Made by a program: the position numbers and the translations under genes. Source: Hyphomicrobiales bacterium (GTDB lineage: Bacteria > Pseudomonadota > Alphaproteobacteria > Rhizobiales > Beijerinckiaceae). Taken from it: DNA of 64,000 nucleotides. The notes under the pieces are model-generated. The model was not told the origin of the DNA and made no database searches. It saw nothing but the letters and a program-made list of their open reading frames with translations. How positions within the stretch are numbered: position 1 is the stretch's first letter; each line of letters begins with the position of its first letter. Where the stretch lies: assembly GCA_027488155.1 (NCBI GenBank), contig JAIYCE010000059.1, positions 22,692 to 86,691 of the forward strand. Reading direction: 5' to 3'. Positions 34,857 through 45,134 of the stretch are shown here, one piece after another.

Positions 34857-36038
34857 TTACAGTCCCGCGATCATGCGGCCAGTATTGAACAGGCGATCAG
34901 GATCGAACGCATTCTTAATGCCTTCACTCATCACGCGGACGGACGGCAAAGGCGGTTCGAACACATCGACATGCGCGCGGATCGATTGGGGCGCGCGGAT
35001 CAATGTCGCGTGGGCTTTCAATTTCCGCGTGGCCTGGCGCATGAGATCGGCACCGGCATCAGCTTGCGCCTTCGTAGCGATCCAGAGCAGGCCGCCGCCC
35101 CAATCCATGAACCAGCGTTGCGGCAAGGCACCCAATTCTTCCAGAAGAAGCGGGGCTTTCGACGGTGCGACGGAGATACGCCAGATACAATCATCACCCG
35201 CTGCCAGAAAACGCGCATCGCGCACATTCTGCCATAGTGCTTCAGAGGCCTCTTCTGCGACTAAATCAATACTTCCAAAACCAGTCAGCAGCTTGCGGAG
35301 AGAATCGATGCGGTAATTCACCGATGGTACAAAACCTTCCACCCGCAAAAGCGTTTTGGCGACGCGATCGATGCTCGCAGGCAAATGCGCGGCACCGTTC
35401 ACCTCAAACGGTGAACCCAAGGCGCGCGCCATAGCATCGACCGCCTGCGCCGGTGACAAACCGTGAATCATCAAGGTTGCGCTTGTTTCGGTCACCGGCA
35501 AAACCTTGAAGGTTAGTTCCGTCAACAGACCGAGCGTGCCCCAAGAGCCGGCAGCCAATTTGACGAGATCGAGACCGGTGACGTTTTTCATCACGCGGCC
35601 ACCGCTTGCAATCGCTTCACCACGACCCGTGACAATGCGAACGCCAATCAGCGAATCGCGGCACGCACCCACCATGATGCGGCGTGGGCCGGAGATGTTG
35701 GCCGCCACCATGCCACCGACCGTGGGTTCGCCATCGCTGCCCAACAGAACGCGATAATCCATCGGCTCAAAAGGCAGACGCTGGCCCTTGCTGGCGAGCG
35801 TCGCTTCCAGCTCTTTCACCGGCGTGCCGGGCAAAGCCCGGATCATCATCTCGGCAGGTTCGTACAAGGTCACACCGCTCATAGCGCGGGCCGACAAAGT
35901 CAATTCGTCTTGCGCGGGGCGACCGATCTTCGCTTTTGTGCCTTGTCCGGCCAAGTTCACTGTGATTTTGCGCGCGCGCAGATCCTGAACGAGGGCGACG
36001 GCGGCGGCCTCGTCCTTCGGCAACAGAATATCTGTCAT
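34857..36038 (-). CDS. glcE: Glycolate oxidase FAD-binding subunit GlcE
   Basis: LLGSDGEPTVGGMVAANISGPRRIMVGACRDSLIGVRIVTGRGEAIASGGRVMKNVTGLDLVKLAAGSWGTLGLLTELTFKV. Confidence 0.95.
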   Translation of the reverse strand: MTDILLPKDEAAAVALVQDLRARKITVNLAGQGTKAKIGRPAQDELTLSARAMSGVTLYEPAEMMIRALPGTPVKELEATLASKGQRLPFEPMDYRVLLGSDGEPTVGGMVAANISGPRRIMVGACRDSLIGVRIVTGRGEAIASGGRVMKNVTGLDLVKLAAGSWGTLGLLTELTFKVLPVTETSATLMIHGLSPAQAVDAMARALGSPFEVNGAAHLPASIDRVAKTLLRVEGFVPSVNYRIDSLRKLLTGFGSIDLVAEEASEALWQNVRDARFLAAGDDCIWRISVAPSKAPLLLEELGALPQRWFMDWGGGLLWIATKAQADAGADLMRQATRKLKAHATLIRAPQSIRAHVDVFEPPLPSVRVMSEGIKNAFDPDRLFNTGRMIAGL

Positions 36039-37468
36039 GCGAGGCGGCCTTCGAGCGGAAATACTTTGGCCGGATTGAGCAACCAGTTCTGATCGAACAC
36101 GGCGCGCACGCGCTGTTGCTGATGCAATTCCGCTTCGGTGAATTGGTGGCGCATCAGATCACGCTTTTCAATGCCGACGCCATGCTCACCCGTAAGGCAG
36201 CCGCCGACATCGACACACAAGGTGAGAATGTCGTTACCAGCCACTTCAGCTTTGCGCGCTTCGTCGGGATCGTTAACATTGTAGAGAATGAGCGGATGCA
36301 GATTACCATCGCCCGCATGAAATACATTGGCGACACGCAGGCCATAACTCTTCACAATTTCGTCGATACGGCGCAGTACATAAGGCAATTGCCCTGTCGG
36401 GATGGTTCCATCCATGCAGATGTAATCGGCGATGCGGCCTGTCGCGCCGAAAGCGGATTTGCGGCCCTTCCAAATCAACGCCGTCTCAAGCGCGGATTTC
36501 GATTCCTTGATGGTCTTTACATTGTATTGCTGCGCAATAGTCACGATGCGTGCAAGCATCGCATCCATCTCGTCGTCCGAGCCTTCAACTTCGATGATAA
36601 GCAGCGCTTCGACATCGAGCGGATAACCGGCATGTGCGAAGGCCTCGCAGATTTCGACCGCCTGCTTGTCCATGAATTCCATCGCGACGGGAATGATGCC
36701 GGCAGCGATGATGGCAGCCACGCAGGCCCCTGCTGTTTCACTCGAATCGAAACCGAAAAGAACTGGACGCGCGCCTTCGGCCGCACGCAGAATGCGCACC
36801 GTCGCTTCCGTCACGATGCCGAGTTGCCCTTCCGACCCAACGACGAGGCCGAGGAGATCGTAACCGGGTGCGTCGAGCGCATCGCCGCCAATTTCAACGA
36901 CTGTGCCATCGACCAGCACCATGGTAACGCCGAGAATGTTGTTCGTCGTCACGCCATATTTCAGGCAATGCGCGCCGCCCGAATTCATCCCGATATTGCC
37001 GCCGATGGTGCAGGCCAATTGCGATGAAGGATCGGGCGCGTAGAAGAAGCCTTCGCCCATGACATGGTTCGAAATGGCGAGATTGGTGATGCCAGCCTCG
37101 ACACGCATTGTGCGATCGGCAAAGTTGACGTCGAGCACGCGGCTCATCTTAGCAAGGCCGAGAATGATCGCGTCTTCCTGCGGGATAGCGCCGCCGGAGA
37201 GAGACGTTCCCGCGCCGCGTGCAACCACTTTCACGCCAGCCTCATGGCAATAGCGCATGACGGCAGCCACTTCCTGCGTTGAGCGCGGTAACACGACGGC
37301 CAATGGCATTTTGCGATAGGCGGTGAACGCATCTGTTTCGAAAGCGCGGCGTTCTTCCTCGCTCTCAATCACGCATTCAGACGGCAGAAGCGCACGCAGC
37401 GTCGCGACGATGGACTCGCGTCGCGCCAGAATGGCCGCATCGGGCAGGGGGAAAGCGATGGTCATCAT
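36035..37468 (-). CDS. glcD: Glycolate oxidase catalytic subunit GlcD
   Basis: VVARGAGTSLSGGAIPQEDAIILGLAKMSRVL, GGNIGMNSGGAHCLKYGVTTNNILGVTMVLVDG, GCLTGEHGVGIEKRDLM. Confidence 0.95.
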   Translation of the reverse strand: MMTIAFPLPDAAILARRESIVATLRALLPSECVIESEEERRAFETDAFTAYRKMPLAVVLPRSTQEVAAVMRYCHEAGVKVVARGAGTSLSGGAIPQEDAIILGLAKMSRVLDVNFADRTMRVEAGITNLAISNHVMGEGFFYAPDPSSQLACTIGGNIGMNSGGAHCLKYGVTTNNILGVTMVLVDGTVVEIGGDALDAPGYDLLGLVVGSEGQLGIVTEATVRILRAAEGARPVLFGFDSSETAGACVAAIIAAGIIPVAMEFMDKQAVEICEAFAHAGYPLDVEALLIIEVEGSDDEMDAMLARIVTIAQQYNVKTIKESKSALETALIWKGRKSAFGATGRIADYICMDGTIPTGQLPYVLRRIDEIVKSYGLRVANVFHAGDGNLHPLILYNVNDPDEARKAEVAGNDILTLCVDVGGCLTGEHGVGIEKRDLMRHQFTEAELHQQQRVRAVFDQNWLLNPAKVFPLEGRLA

Positions 37469-37525
37469 GGCCTCGCACAATAAGGAATGGACTGTACTTA
37501 ACGGTTTGGACGCGCGTGCGAAAGA

Positions 37526-38818
37526 TCAGGATTTCTCGAACCGCCGCCGGATCTGGCGGACCACGACCGCGATCCCCAGAATTGAGACAGGCACGAACAG
37601 AGCCGTAGCGATGCCCGGATCGACCGGCAGCCAACCAAGATCCTTCAACGCCTTGAAAACATAAGAGCCGAGGCTGACGACATAATAGGAGATGGCGGCC
37701 ACCGACAGGCCTTCGACGGTCTGTTGCAGCCTGAGCTGCATGCGGGCACGGTCGTTCATGGAGTGCAGGAGATCGCGGTTCTGCCGCTCGATCTCGACGT
37801 CGACACGGGTGCGCAGAAGATTGGCGGCACGGGTGAGTTTCCGCGACAGGTCGGCCTGCCGCTCCTGCAGCATCTGGCAGGTGCGCATGGCGGGTGCCAT
37901 ACGGCGGGAGAGGAAGGAGCTGATCGTCGGATAGGCGAGATAGGGCTCTTCCTTGATCGCCTGAAGGCGCTGCTGGACGATGCCATCATAGGCGCGGCTT
38001 GCACCAAAGCGGAAGGCGGCTTCCGTTGCCTCAGCTTCTGTGCGGGCGGCCAGCCCGGTGAGCTGTTCGAGCAGGCGATTATCAGTCTCAAGACCCTCGG
38101 TCGACGTCATCGCATTGCTAATGCGGGCCAATTCCTGCTCGGCGGCACCGACGGAAGGGGACAGGCGCTGGGCCAGCGGCAAGCCATAAAGAGCCAGAAT
38201 CCGGTAGGTCTCGATCTCCAGCAGACGAATGACGAGGGCACCGGCTGCTTTGCCATCAAGCTTCGTGTCCAGAACGGCGATCCGCACGAAACCATCGCGC
38301 ACGGCGCGGAAATCGGTCGCGGCGATGGCGTCACCATTCACGACCTGCGCAGCGGCGAGGCTCATTGGATCAAAAACAGCCTCAAGATCTACTTGCGCGG
38401 CAGCGGGCAGCAGGTGGAGATCGACCGCAACCAGCAGCGGGCCAGGGGCCGGTAGGCCGGTAAAGGGCGTTGGCAGCGCCCGCGGGTCGGGAAAGAAAGG
38501 CCGGGCCGGGTCGCCGGGCACGTCGACCGTGTAGGTCGTGAATTCGCTGTGCTGCTCCCAACGCAGCGACATATCCCCCAACGTCATGCGGTGATGCTTG
38601 GCGTGGTCGCCGGGACCGGGCAGGCCTTGCCGCTCGCAGAAGACGGTGAGGGCCTGCCGATCGGCTCGGGCGGAGGTCGCATCGGTCATGAAGGCGAAAT
38701 GTAAAAGGCGACGCGGCGCGGTGAGCGGATGAAAGGGACGTGCATGGACCTCGCCCAGCACGGCATCGCGCTGTGGATGGGCCTTGATGTCGTCGAAAGG
38801 CAGTCCTGTCGTGGTCAT
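37526..38818 (-). CDS. DUF3422 family protein
   Basis: HPQRDAVLGEVHARPFHPLTAPRRLLHFAFMTD... with C-terminal hydrophobic helices; matches my recollection of the DUF3422 family. Confidence 0.78.
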   Translation of the reverse strand: MTTTGLPFDDIKAHPQRDAVLGEVHARPFHPLTAPRRLLHFAFMTDATSARADRQALTVFCERQGLPGPGDHAKHHRMTLGDMSLRWEQHSEFTTYTVDVPGDPARPFFPDPRALPTPFTGLPAPGPLLVAVDLHLLPAAAQVDLEAVFDPMSLAAAQVVNGDAIAATDFRAVRDGFVRIAVLDTKLDGKAAGALVIRLLEIETYRILALYGLPLAQRLSPSVGAAEQELARISNAMTSTEGLETDNRLLEQLTGLAARTEAEATEAAFRFGASRAYDGIVQQRLQAIKEEPYLAYPTISSFLSRRMAPAMRTCQMLQERQADLSRKLTRAANLLRTRVDVEIERQNRDLLHSMNDRARMQLRLQQTVEGLSVAAISYYVVSLGSYVFKALKDLGWLPVDPGIATALFVPVSILGIAVVVRQIRRRFEKS

Positions 38819-38961
38819 GACCCGCTTCCGTTCAAGCCCTGTTCCGAAGCTGGAGCATGGGGCGGTAAGGCCTTGGCTTCAAGGTCGGAACCACAGAACG
38901 GCGCGGTGAAACACCATCTTGCACTTGCCTTGGGGCTGGGCCATCGTCCCGCCCCTCAGCT

Positions 38962-39768
38962 GTGAAGGAGGCCCTTTTGGCCGCACCAAACTCATCCCGT
39001 CCGCCACGCGTGGCGCTTTTTGCCACCTGCCTCGTCGATCTGATGCGCCCTTCGATTGGCATGGCCACCGCCAAACTGCTCGAAGATGCAGGCTGCGTCG
39101 TCGAAGTGCCATCGCAAACCTGCTGTGGGCAGCCCGCCTTTAACTCGGGCGACCGCGACACCGCGCGTGCGTTGGCCGAGCAAATGATCGCGGCCTTCGA
39201 GGGCTATGATTACATCGTCGCGCCGTCGGGCTCGTGTGCCGGGCAAGTGCGCAAACATTATCCCGAACTCTTCAAGCACGACCCCAATCTCGCACGCCGC
39301 GCTGATGCGCTCGCCGAGAAAACCTATGAATTGACGAGTTTCCTTGTCGATGTGTTGGGCGTGCGCAAGGTTGCTGCATCTGTTGCGGGGACAGCGACCT
39401 ATCACGATTCCTGCTCGGGCCTGCGCGAGCTCAGCGTGAAAAAACAACCTCGCCTGTTGCTGCAATCGGTTGACGGATTAAGCCTGACCGAGATGAATGA
39501 AAACGAAGTGTGCTGCGGGTTTGGCGGGACGTTCGCTGTGAAATATGGCGAGATTTCCGACTCCATCGTGACAAAAAAAGCGGAGAATATCGAGGCTGCC
39601 GAGCCGGATATGCTGCTTGCGGGTGATCTCGGCTGCCTGATGAATATGGCCGGCAAACTCTCGCGCATGGGATCGACAATCGAAGTCCGCCATGTCGCCG
39701 AAGTTCTTGCCGGCATGACGGATCTGCCGCCAATCGGCGCGCCGAGCGGCCAGGAGAAAGCACGATGA
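38962..39768 (+). CDS. lutA: Lactate utilization (Fe-S)-binding protein LutA/LldE
   Basis: VALFATCLVDLMRPSIGMATAKLLEDAGCVVEVPSQTCCGQPAFNSGD, EVCCGFGGTFAVKYGEIS. Confidence 0.93.
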   Translation: MKEALLAAPNSSRPPRVALFATCLVDLMRPSIGMATAKLLEDAGCVVEVPSQTCCGQPAFNSGDRDTARALAEQMIAAFEGYDYIVAPSGSCAGQVRKHYPELFKHDPNLARRADALAEKTYELTSFLVDVLGVRKVAASVAGTATYHDSCSGLRELSVKKQPRLLLQSVDGLSLTEMNENEVCCGFGGTFAVKYGEISDSIVTKKAENIEAAEPDMLLAGDLGCLMNMAGKLSRMGSTIEVRHVAEVLAGMTDLPPIGAPSGQEKAR

Positions 39769-41195
39769 CCGCGCATCCCACCTCGCCCTATTTCAAAGAG
39801 AATGCGCATGAGGCACTGAAGGACGAGCAGCTGCAAATGGCGCTCTCCAATGTGCGGCAAGGCTTTATCGACAAGCGCGCAGCAGTGGCCGCAAAGCTCC
39901 CAGAATTCGAGGCTTTGCGCGATAGTGCGCGCGACATCAAGAACCATACGCTTGCCAATCTCGATCTCTATCTCGAAAAATGGGAGAACAAGGTTCACGA
40001 TGCGGGCGGGCATGTGCATTGGGCCCGCACGGCAGAGGAAGCGCGGCAAGCCATCGTCGATATTTGCCGTAAGGCCGGCGCGAAGACTGTCACCAAAGGC
40101 AAGTCGATGATCTCTGAAGAGATCAATCTCAACGCCGCCATAGAAGCCGCAGGCATGACGCCTGTCGAAACCGATCTTGGCGAGTACATCATTCAACTCC
40201 GTAATGAAGCTCCATCGCACATCATTGCGCCGGCGGTGCATCTCAATGCTACGCAAGTGGAAAGCGATTTCCGCCGCGTGCATACGCATCTCGACCCGAA
40301 CCGCGACCTCTCCGAACCGGTGCAGCTCTTGACGGAAGCACGACAGGTTCTGCGCGAAAAGTTTCTTGCAGCGGATGTCGGCATCACGGGTGCGAATTTC
40401 CTGATCGCCGAGACCGGTACATCGGTCATCGTGACCAATGAAGGCAATGGCGATCTGACGCAGATTCTGCCGAAAATCCATATCGTCATCGCATCGATCG
40501 AAAAGCTCGTGCCGACGCTTGATGACGTCTCGCAGATTCTGCGCGTTCTGGCGCGTTCTGCGACCGGTCAGGAGATGAGCGTCTATACGACATTCTCGAC
40601 AGGTCCGCGCCGTCCCGGCGATGTCGACGGACCCGAAGAATATCACGTCGTCGTGCTCGACAATGGTCGCTCGGCGATGCTCGGCACATCGTTTCAAGAC
40701 ATGCTGCGCTGCATCCGCTGCGGTGCCTGCATGAATCATTGCCCAGTCTATCACGCCGTCGGCGGGCACGCTTATGGCTGGGTCTATCCCGGGCCAATGG
40801 GTGCCGTGCTGTCACCGTCGTTGATTGGCGTCGACAAGGCAGGGCATCTGCCGAATGCTTCGACCTTCTGCGGCCGTTGCGAAAGCGTCTGCCCAGTCCG
40901 CATTCCGCTGCCGAAGATGATGCGGCATTGGCGCGAACAGGAATTCGAACGTCACTTGACGCCCGCGACCGTGCGTTCGGGCCTCGGTGTTTGGGCCTTC
41001 TTTGCAAAACGACCAACGCTTTATCGTTTCGCCAGCAATCTCGGTATGAAGGCACTGGCCTTCTTCGGGCGCGACAAGGGCAAATTTACGTCCCTACCTT
41101 TTGCAGGCGGGTGGACGGATTATCGTGATTTCCCGGCGCCGCAAGGCGGCACTTTTCAAGACCAATGGAAAGCGCGTAAGGGAGCGAAGTCATGA
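39765..41195 (+). CDS. lutB: Lactate utilization iron-sulfur protein LutB/LldF
   Basis: CIRCGACMNHCPVYHAVGGHAYGWVYPGPMGAVLSP, CGRCESVCPVRIPLPKMM. Confidence 0.95.
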   Translation: MTAHPTSPYFKENAHEALKDEQLQMALSNVRQGFIDKRAAVAAKLPEFEALRDSARDIKNHTLANLDLYLEKWENKVHDAGGHVHWARTAEEARQAIVDICRKAGAKTVTKGKSMISEEINLNAAIEAAGMTPVETDLGEYIIQLRNEAPSHIIAPAVHLNATQVESDFRRVHTHLDPNRDLSEPVQLLTEARQVLREKFLAADVGITGANFLIAETGTSVIVTNEGNGDLTQILPKIHIVIASIEKLVPTLDDVSQILRVLARSATGQEMSVYTTFSTGPRRPGDVDGPEEYHVVVLDNGRSAMLGTSFQDMLRCIRCGACMNHCPVYHAVGGHAYGWVYPGPMGAVLSPSLIGVDKAGHLPNASTFCGRCESVCPVRIPLPKMMRHWREQEFERHLTPATVRSGLGVWAFFAKRPTLYRFASNLGMKALAFFGRDKGKFTSLPFAGGWTDYRDFPAPQGGTFQDQWKARKGAKS

Positions 41196-41863
41196 GTGCG
41201 CGCGAAGAAATCTTCGGTGCAGTACGCCGCTCGCTGGGCGTCACAGGTCAAGAGCAACCGCGCCGCGAAGCGGTCAATGAGCGTATTGCGAAAGCGCCAC
41301 GGGGCATTGTGCCCGAACGCGGCCAGCTCTCGGGCGAAGCCTTATTGGCTCTGTTTGAAGAACAGGCCAAAGCGACACTCGCCACGATCGACCGCGTCAA
41401 AGATCGCGCCGCCGTGCCGGACGCGATTGCCGATTTTCTGCGGCGAACCAATTTACCCGCGCGTCTGCGCATGGGTGCCGATCCGCGACTTGGCGAAATG
41501 CCATGGGACAAGACCGCGCTCGAAGTTTCGCATGGCAAAAGCGATGGCGGCGATCTGGTTGCCGTCAATCACGCTTTCGCAGGCGTAGCGGAAACCGGCA
41601 CGCTCATCCTGACGTCGGGACCGGACAATCCGACGACTTTGAACTTCTTACCCGACTACGCGATTGTCATCGTCGATGCGAAGGATGTGCGCGGCTCATA
41701 TGAAGACGTCTGGCAACGCATCCGCGATCGCGATGGCAAGGGCCATATGCCACGCACGGTCAACTGGATCACCGGCCCCTCGCGCTCGGGCGACATCGAA
41801 CAGAAATTATTGCTCGGCGCGCATGGGCCGCGCTCGGTGCATATTGTGCTGGTAGGGGAGTAA
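41192..41863 (+). CDS. lutC: Lactate utilization protein C (LutC/LldG)
   Basis: AVNHAFAGVAETGTLILTSGPDNPTTLNFLPDYAIVIVDA, WITGPSRSGDIEQKLLLGAHGPRSVHIVLV. Confidence 0.94.
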   Translation: MSAREEIFGAVRRSLGVTGQEQPRREAVNERIAKAPRGIVPERGQLSGEALLALFEEQAKATLATIDRVKDRAAVPDAIADFLRRTNLPARLRMGADPRLGEMPWDKTALEVSHGKSDGGDLVAVNHAFAGVAETGTLILTSGPDNPTTLNFLPDYAIVIVDAKDVRGSYEDVWQRIRDRDGKGHMPRTVNWITGPSRSGDIEQKLLLGAHGPRSVHIVLVGE

Positions 41864-41937
41864 ATCCGGCATTCAAGGTGCTGCCACCGAAAGTCTGGTT
41901 GCTCCCTTGGCTGCTCCTCACTAAGGTTCTTCAACCA

Positions 41938-42110
41938 TGTCGGTGCCCCCATGGTGGGGGTGAAACTGGGAATGCGGTGCGGGACGTTGTCCCTATTCCG
42001 CAGCTGCCCCCGCAACTGTGAGCGGCGAGCCTGAAACCGAAACCACTGGATCATCACGATCCGGGAAGGGGTTTTAAGGCTGTGACCCGTGAGCCAGGAG
42101 ACCGGCCGAC
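41938..42110 (+). promoter_or_regulatory. Cobalamin riboswitch
   Basis: Conserved blocks CTGGGAATGCGGTGC, CCGCAGCTGCCCCCGCAACTGTGAGCGG, CCACTGG, GGGAAGG, GTGACCCGTGAGCCAGGAGACCGGCC directly upstream of a BtuB-like receptor; boundaries approximate. Confidence 0.95.
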
Positions 42111-42151
42111 ATATCACGCCAATGCTGTCGGTGGGACGGCTCGAGGTTGAT

Positions 42152-44128
42152 ATGAACGCGCTCTGGCGCTTTGTGCCGCGTCTGCGGCCCAGTCTCTTTG
42201 CAGCCTGCGCTGCACTCTCTTCGCCTGCTTTCGCCCAGTTGCAAGATGCCCCATCATCGAACGAAATCGTGGTGACACCTCTGCGGGCACCGCAAGCCGT
42301 TGCGAAGACTGGATCCTCTGTGACAGTCATCACGCGCGACGAAATCGAAAACAAAGCCGCCAAAAGCCTTGCCGACGTACTCCGCCCGGTCGAGGGCGTG
42401 TTCGTGTCCGAGCGTGGCGGAATTGGCGGAAATACATCGATTACGCTGCGTGGCTCCAAGCCAAGCCAGACCCTGGTTATGATCGACGGCGTACGTGTCG
42501 GCGACCCATCCTCCATCGCGGGCGATTTCGATTTTGGCGGTTATTCGCCTTCCGATATCGAACGCATCGAGATTTTGCGCGGGCCGCAATCCGCACTTTA
42601 TGGGTCGGATGCGATGGGCGGTGTCATCAACATCGTCACGCGGAAGGGGGCCGGTAATCCGAAGGCATCCTTGACGATCGAGGGCGGTTCTTACGGCACG
42701 GCACTCGCGCGCGCCGCGCTCACCGGATCGTATGGCGATTTCAATTACGCCTTCTCGCTGAATGGCTTGCGGACCGACGGATTTTCGAGCTTCGGTTATC
42801 GCATCGGGCGATATGCCGCTTATGGCCCGTTCGGAGCCGATCCGGCACAAAAAATCAATGGTAGCGCTCGCCTTGGCTGGTCCAATGGCAATGGTGTCAG
42901 CATTGAGGCGGGCTATCTCGGCTTCTGGTCAAATGTCCATTACGACAATGCCGTTACCCCGGGCACGACGCCCGAGGATATGCGCTTTGCCGACGTGACG
43001 CTCAACCGGCAGCGCGCCTTTACCAATCAATTCTGGGCGAAGGGTGCCGTCGACGGTCTCGATGGGCGAATGACGACCACGCTCAATGTGTTCGGCAACC
43101 GCTCCGATCGCAATTCCCTCAATGATTGGTCGTCATCATGGGGACCCTATCTTGCCACAAATGATTACAGCGGCCAGCGCTACGGCGCCGAACTGCAGAA
43201 CAATTTCAAGATCAACGAAAGCTTTTTGCTGATCAGCGGCCTCAGAAACGAGACAGAAACGGCGAAGAGCACAACGGGGCCGGTACCGCGCAATGCGGCG
43301 CTCGCCACGATTGATGTCGATGCAAGCCAGGTGACGAATTCAGCCTTCACGATGCTGCAATGGACGCCGACAGATCGGTGGTCGTTCAGTTTCGGCGGTC
43401 GCGTCGACGGCGTCGAGAGCATCGACAATTTTTGGACGTGGCGCGGGACAGCCGCCTACGATCTCACGACGACAACAAAGCTACGCGCCAGCGTCGGAAC
43501 CGGCGCGAAAGCGCCCTCACTCTACCAAATGTATTCAATCTATGGGCCGATCGCCAATAATCTTCCGGCCTTGCAGCCCGAACACAATATCGGCGTCGAT
43601 GCAGGAATCGACCAGACGCTGCTCAATGGCCGTCTTGCGCTGTCCGGCACTGCATTTTGGTCGCGCTACCGCAATCTCATCGATTTCAGCTGCGCCGGCT
43701 TTGCGTGTGTCTATTACAATGTCGGGCGCGCACTCATCTCGGGCGTGGAGACTTCGGCAAAATACAATCTGCTGCCGGGCGAATGGCTCGTGAAAGGCAG
43801 CTATACCTATCTCTATGGCGAGAATCTCGATACGAATTCGCAATTGCTGCGGCGGCCGCGTAATCGTGGCAGCATCAGCGCCATCTATACCGGCATTACT
43901 AATACAGAGATCGAAGCGCAGCTTTATCTCGTCGGCTCGCAACGCGATTACGGCAATGTAACGCTTGCCCCTTATGCGCGGCTCGACCTTTGGGCGCGTT
44001 ACAGATTCAACGACAATTTTTCCGCCTATCTGCGCGCCGAAAACCTGACTAATGCGCAATATCAGGAAGTGTATGGTTATGGCACGACAGGGCGTGCCAT
44101 CTATGCCGGCTTGAAGGCGACGTGGTGA
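42152..44128 (+). CDS. btuB: TonB-dependent vitamin B12 receptor BtuB
   Basis: Signal peptide, NEIVVTPLRAPQAVAKTGSSVTVITRDEIENKAAKSLADVLRPVEGV, plug RGPQSALYGSDAMGGVINIVTRKG, downstream of a B12 riboswitch; start at MNALWRF. Confidence 0.93.
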   Translation: MNALWRFVPRLRPSLFAACAALSSPAFAQLQDAPSSNEIVVTPLRAPQAVAKTGSSVTVITRDEIENKAAKSLADVLRPVEGVFVSERGGIGGNTSITLRGSKPSQTLVMIDGVRVGDPSSIAGDFDFGGYSPSDIERIEILRGPQSALYGSDAMGGVINIVTRKGAGNPKASLTIEGGSYGTALARAALTGSYGDFNYAFSLNGLRTDGFSSFGYRIGRYAAYGPFGADPAQKINGSARLGWSNGNGVSIEAGYLGFWSNVHYDNAVTPGTTPEDMRFADVTLNRQRAFTNQFWAKGAVDGLDGRMTTTLNVFGNRSDRNSLNDWSSSWGPYLATNDYSGQRYGAELQNNFKINESFLLISGLRNETETAKSTTGPVPRNAALATIDVDASQVTNSAFTMLQWTPTDRWSFSFGGRVDGVESIDNFWTWRGTAAYDLTTTTKLRASVGTGAKAPSLYQMYSIYGPIANNLPALQPEHNIGVDAGIDQTLLNGRLALSGTAFWSRYRNLIDFSCAGFACVYYNVGRALISGVETSAKYNLLPGEWLVKGSYTYLYGENLDTNSQLLRRPRNRGSISAIYTGITNTEIEAQLYLVGSQRDYGNVTLAPYARLDLWARYRFNDNFSAYLRAENLTNAQYQEVYGYGTTGRAIYAGLKATW

Positions 44129-44129
44129 C

Positions 44130-45134
44130 ATGACGATGCGCGCCGCCCCCCTCGTACCGGCGCTCATTGCCCTTCTCATCGTGCTAAGCAGCGCATCGCT
44201 CCTGGTCGGTTCGGTTTCGCTCTCATGGAGCGATCTTGGCAAAGGCCTCGTCGGACAGGACCCGATTGCTGCACTGATCCTTTACGACATCCGCCTGCCG
44301 CGCACGGTGCTGGCGCTTGGCGTCGGTTTCGTACTGGGTCTGTCAGGTGCGGCACTGCAAGGGCTTTTGCGCAATCCGCTCGCCGACCCCGCTCTGTTCG
44401 GCGCGCCGCAAGCGGCAGCACTGGGAGCCGTGGCCGTTCTCTACACGGGCATGGTGGAGGCGCTGTCGTTCGCGTTGCCGGTGGCAGCCCTTGGCGGTGC
44501 GCTCTTGTCGGTTCTGCTCGTTCTCGCCGTTGCGGGACGCGTTGCCGGCGTCACCACGCTCATCCTTGCGGGGCTGGCTATTGCCAGCCTCGCCGGGGCC
44601 CTCACATCAATCGTGATTAATCTGTCGGCCAATCCCTTTGCGGTCACAGAAATTGTTTTCTGGCTGCTCGGCTCGTTTGAGGATCGCTCGTTTCGCCATG
44701 TGGCAATGGCAGCTCCTTTTATGGCGATCGGTTCGCTTATCTTGCTGCGCGCCGGGGAAACTTTACGCGCGCTGACACTTGGCGAGGAAACGGCCGAAAG
44801 CCTGGGCATGTCGCTGGTGCGCGAGCGCATTCTGATCGTGCTTGGCGTCGCCTGCGCTTTGGGCGGTGCCGTCTCTGTTTCCGGTGCGATCGGCTTTGTC
44901 GGGCTCGTTGCACCGCATCTGGTGCGTGATGCCGTCAAGGGCGATCCAAAAGCAGTCTTGTTGCCTGCGGCTTTGACTGGAGCAGCGCTGACGCTTGGGG
45001 CCGATATGCTGGCACGGCTTATTCCAGCACCGACGGAACTTAAGGTCGGCGCGCTCACCGCCTTGATGGGTGTGCCATTCTTTCTGGCGATCCTCGCAAG
45101 GCGGCGCGGTGCGATTGCGGCGGATGCATCATGA
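44130..45134 (+). CDS. btuC: FecCD-family ABC permease, BtuC-like
   Basis: LPRTVLALGVGFVLGLSGAALQGLLRNPLADPALFGAPQAAALGAV, GAIGFVGLVAPHLVRDAVKGDPKAVLLPAALTGA. Confidence 0.9.
   Translation: MTMRAAPLVPALIALLIVLSSASLLVGSVSLSWSDLGKGLVGQDPIAALILYDIRLPRTVLALGVGFVLGLSGAALQGLLRNPLADPALFGAPQAAALGAVAVLYTGMVEALSFALPVAALGGALLSVLLVLAVAGRVAGVTTLILAGLAIASLAGALTSIVINLSANPFAVTEIVFWLLGSFEDRSFRHVAMAAPFMAIGSLILLRAGETLRALTLGEETAESLGMSLVRERILIVLGVACALGGAVSVSGAIGFVGLVAPHLVRDAVKGDPKAVLLPAALTGAALTLGADMLARLIPAPTELKVGALTALMGVPFFLAILARRRGAIAADAS

Noticed and set aside
39402-40769. 455-aa minus-strand ORF
   Set aside because: Antisense shadow of lutA/lutB; no domain recognised.
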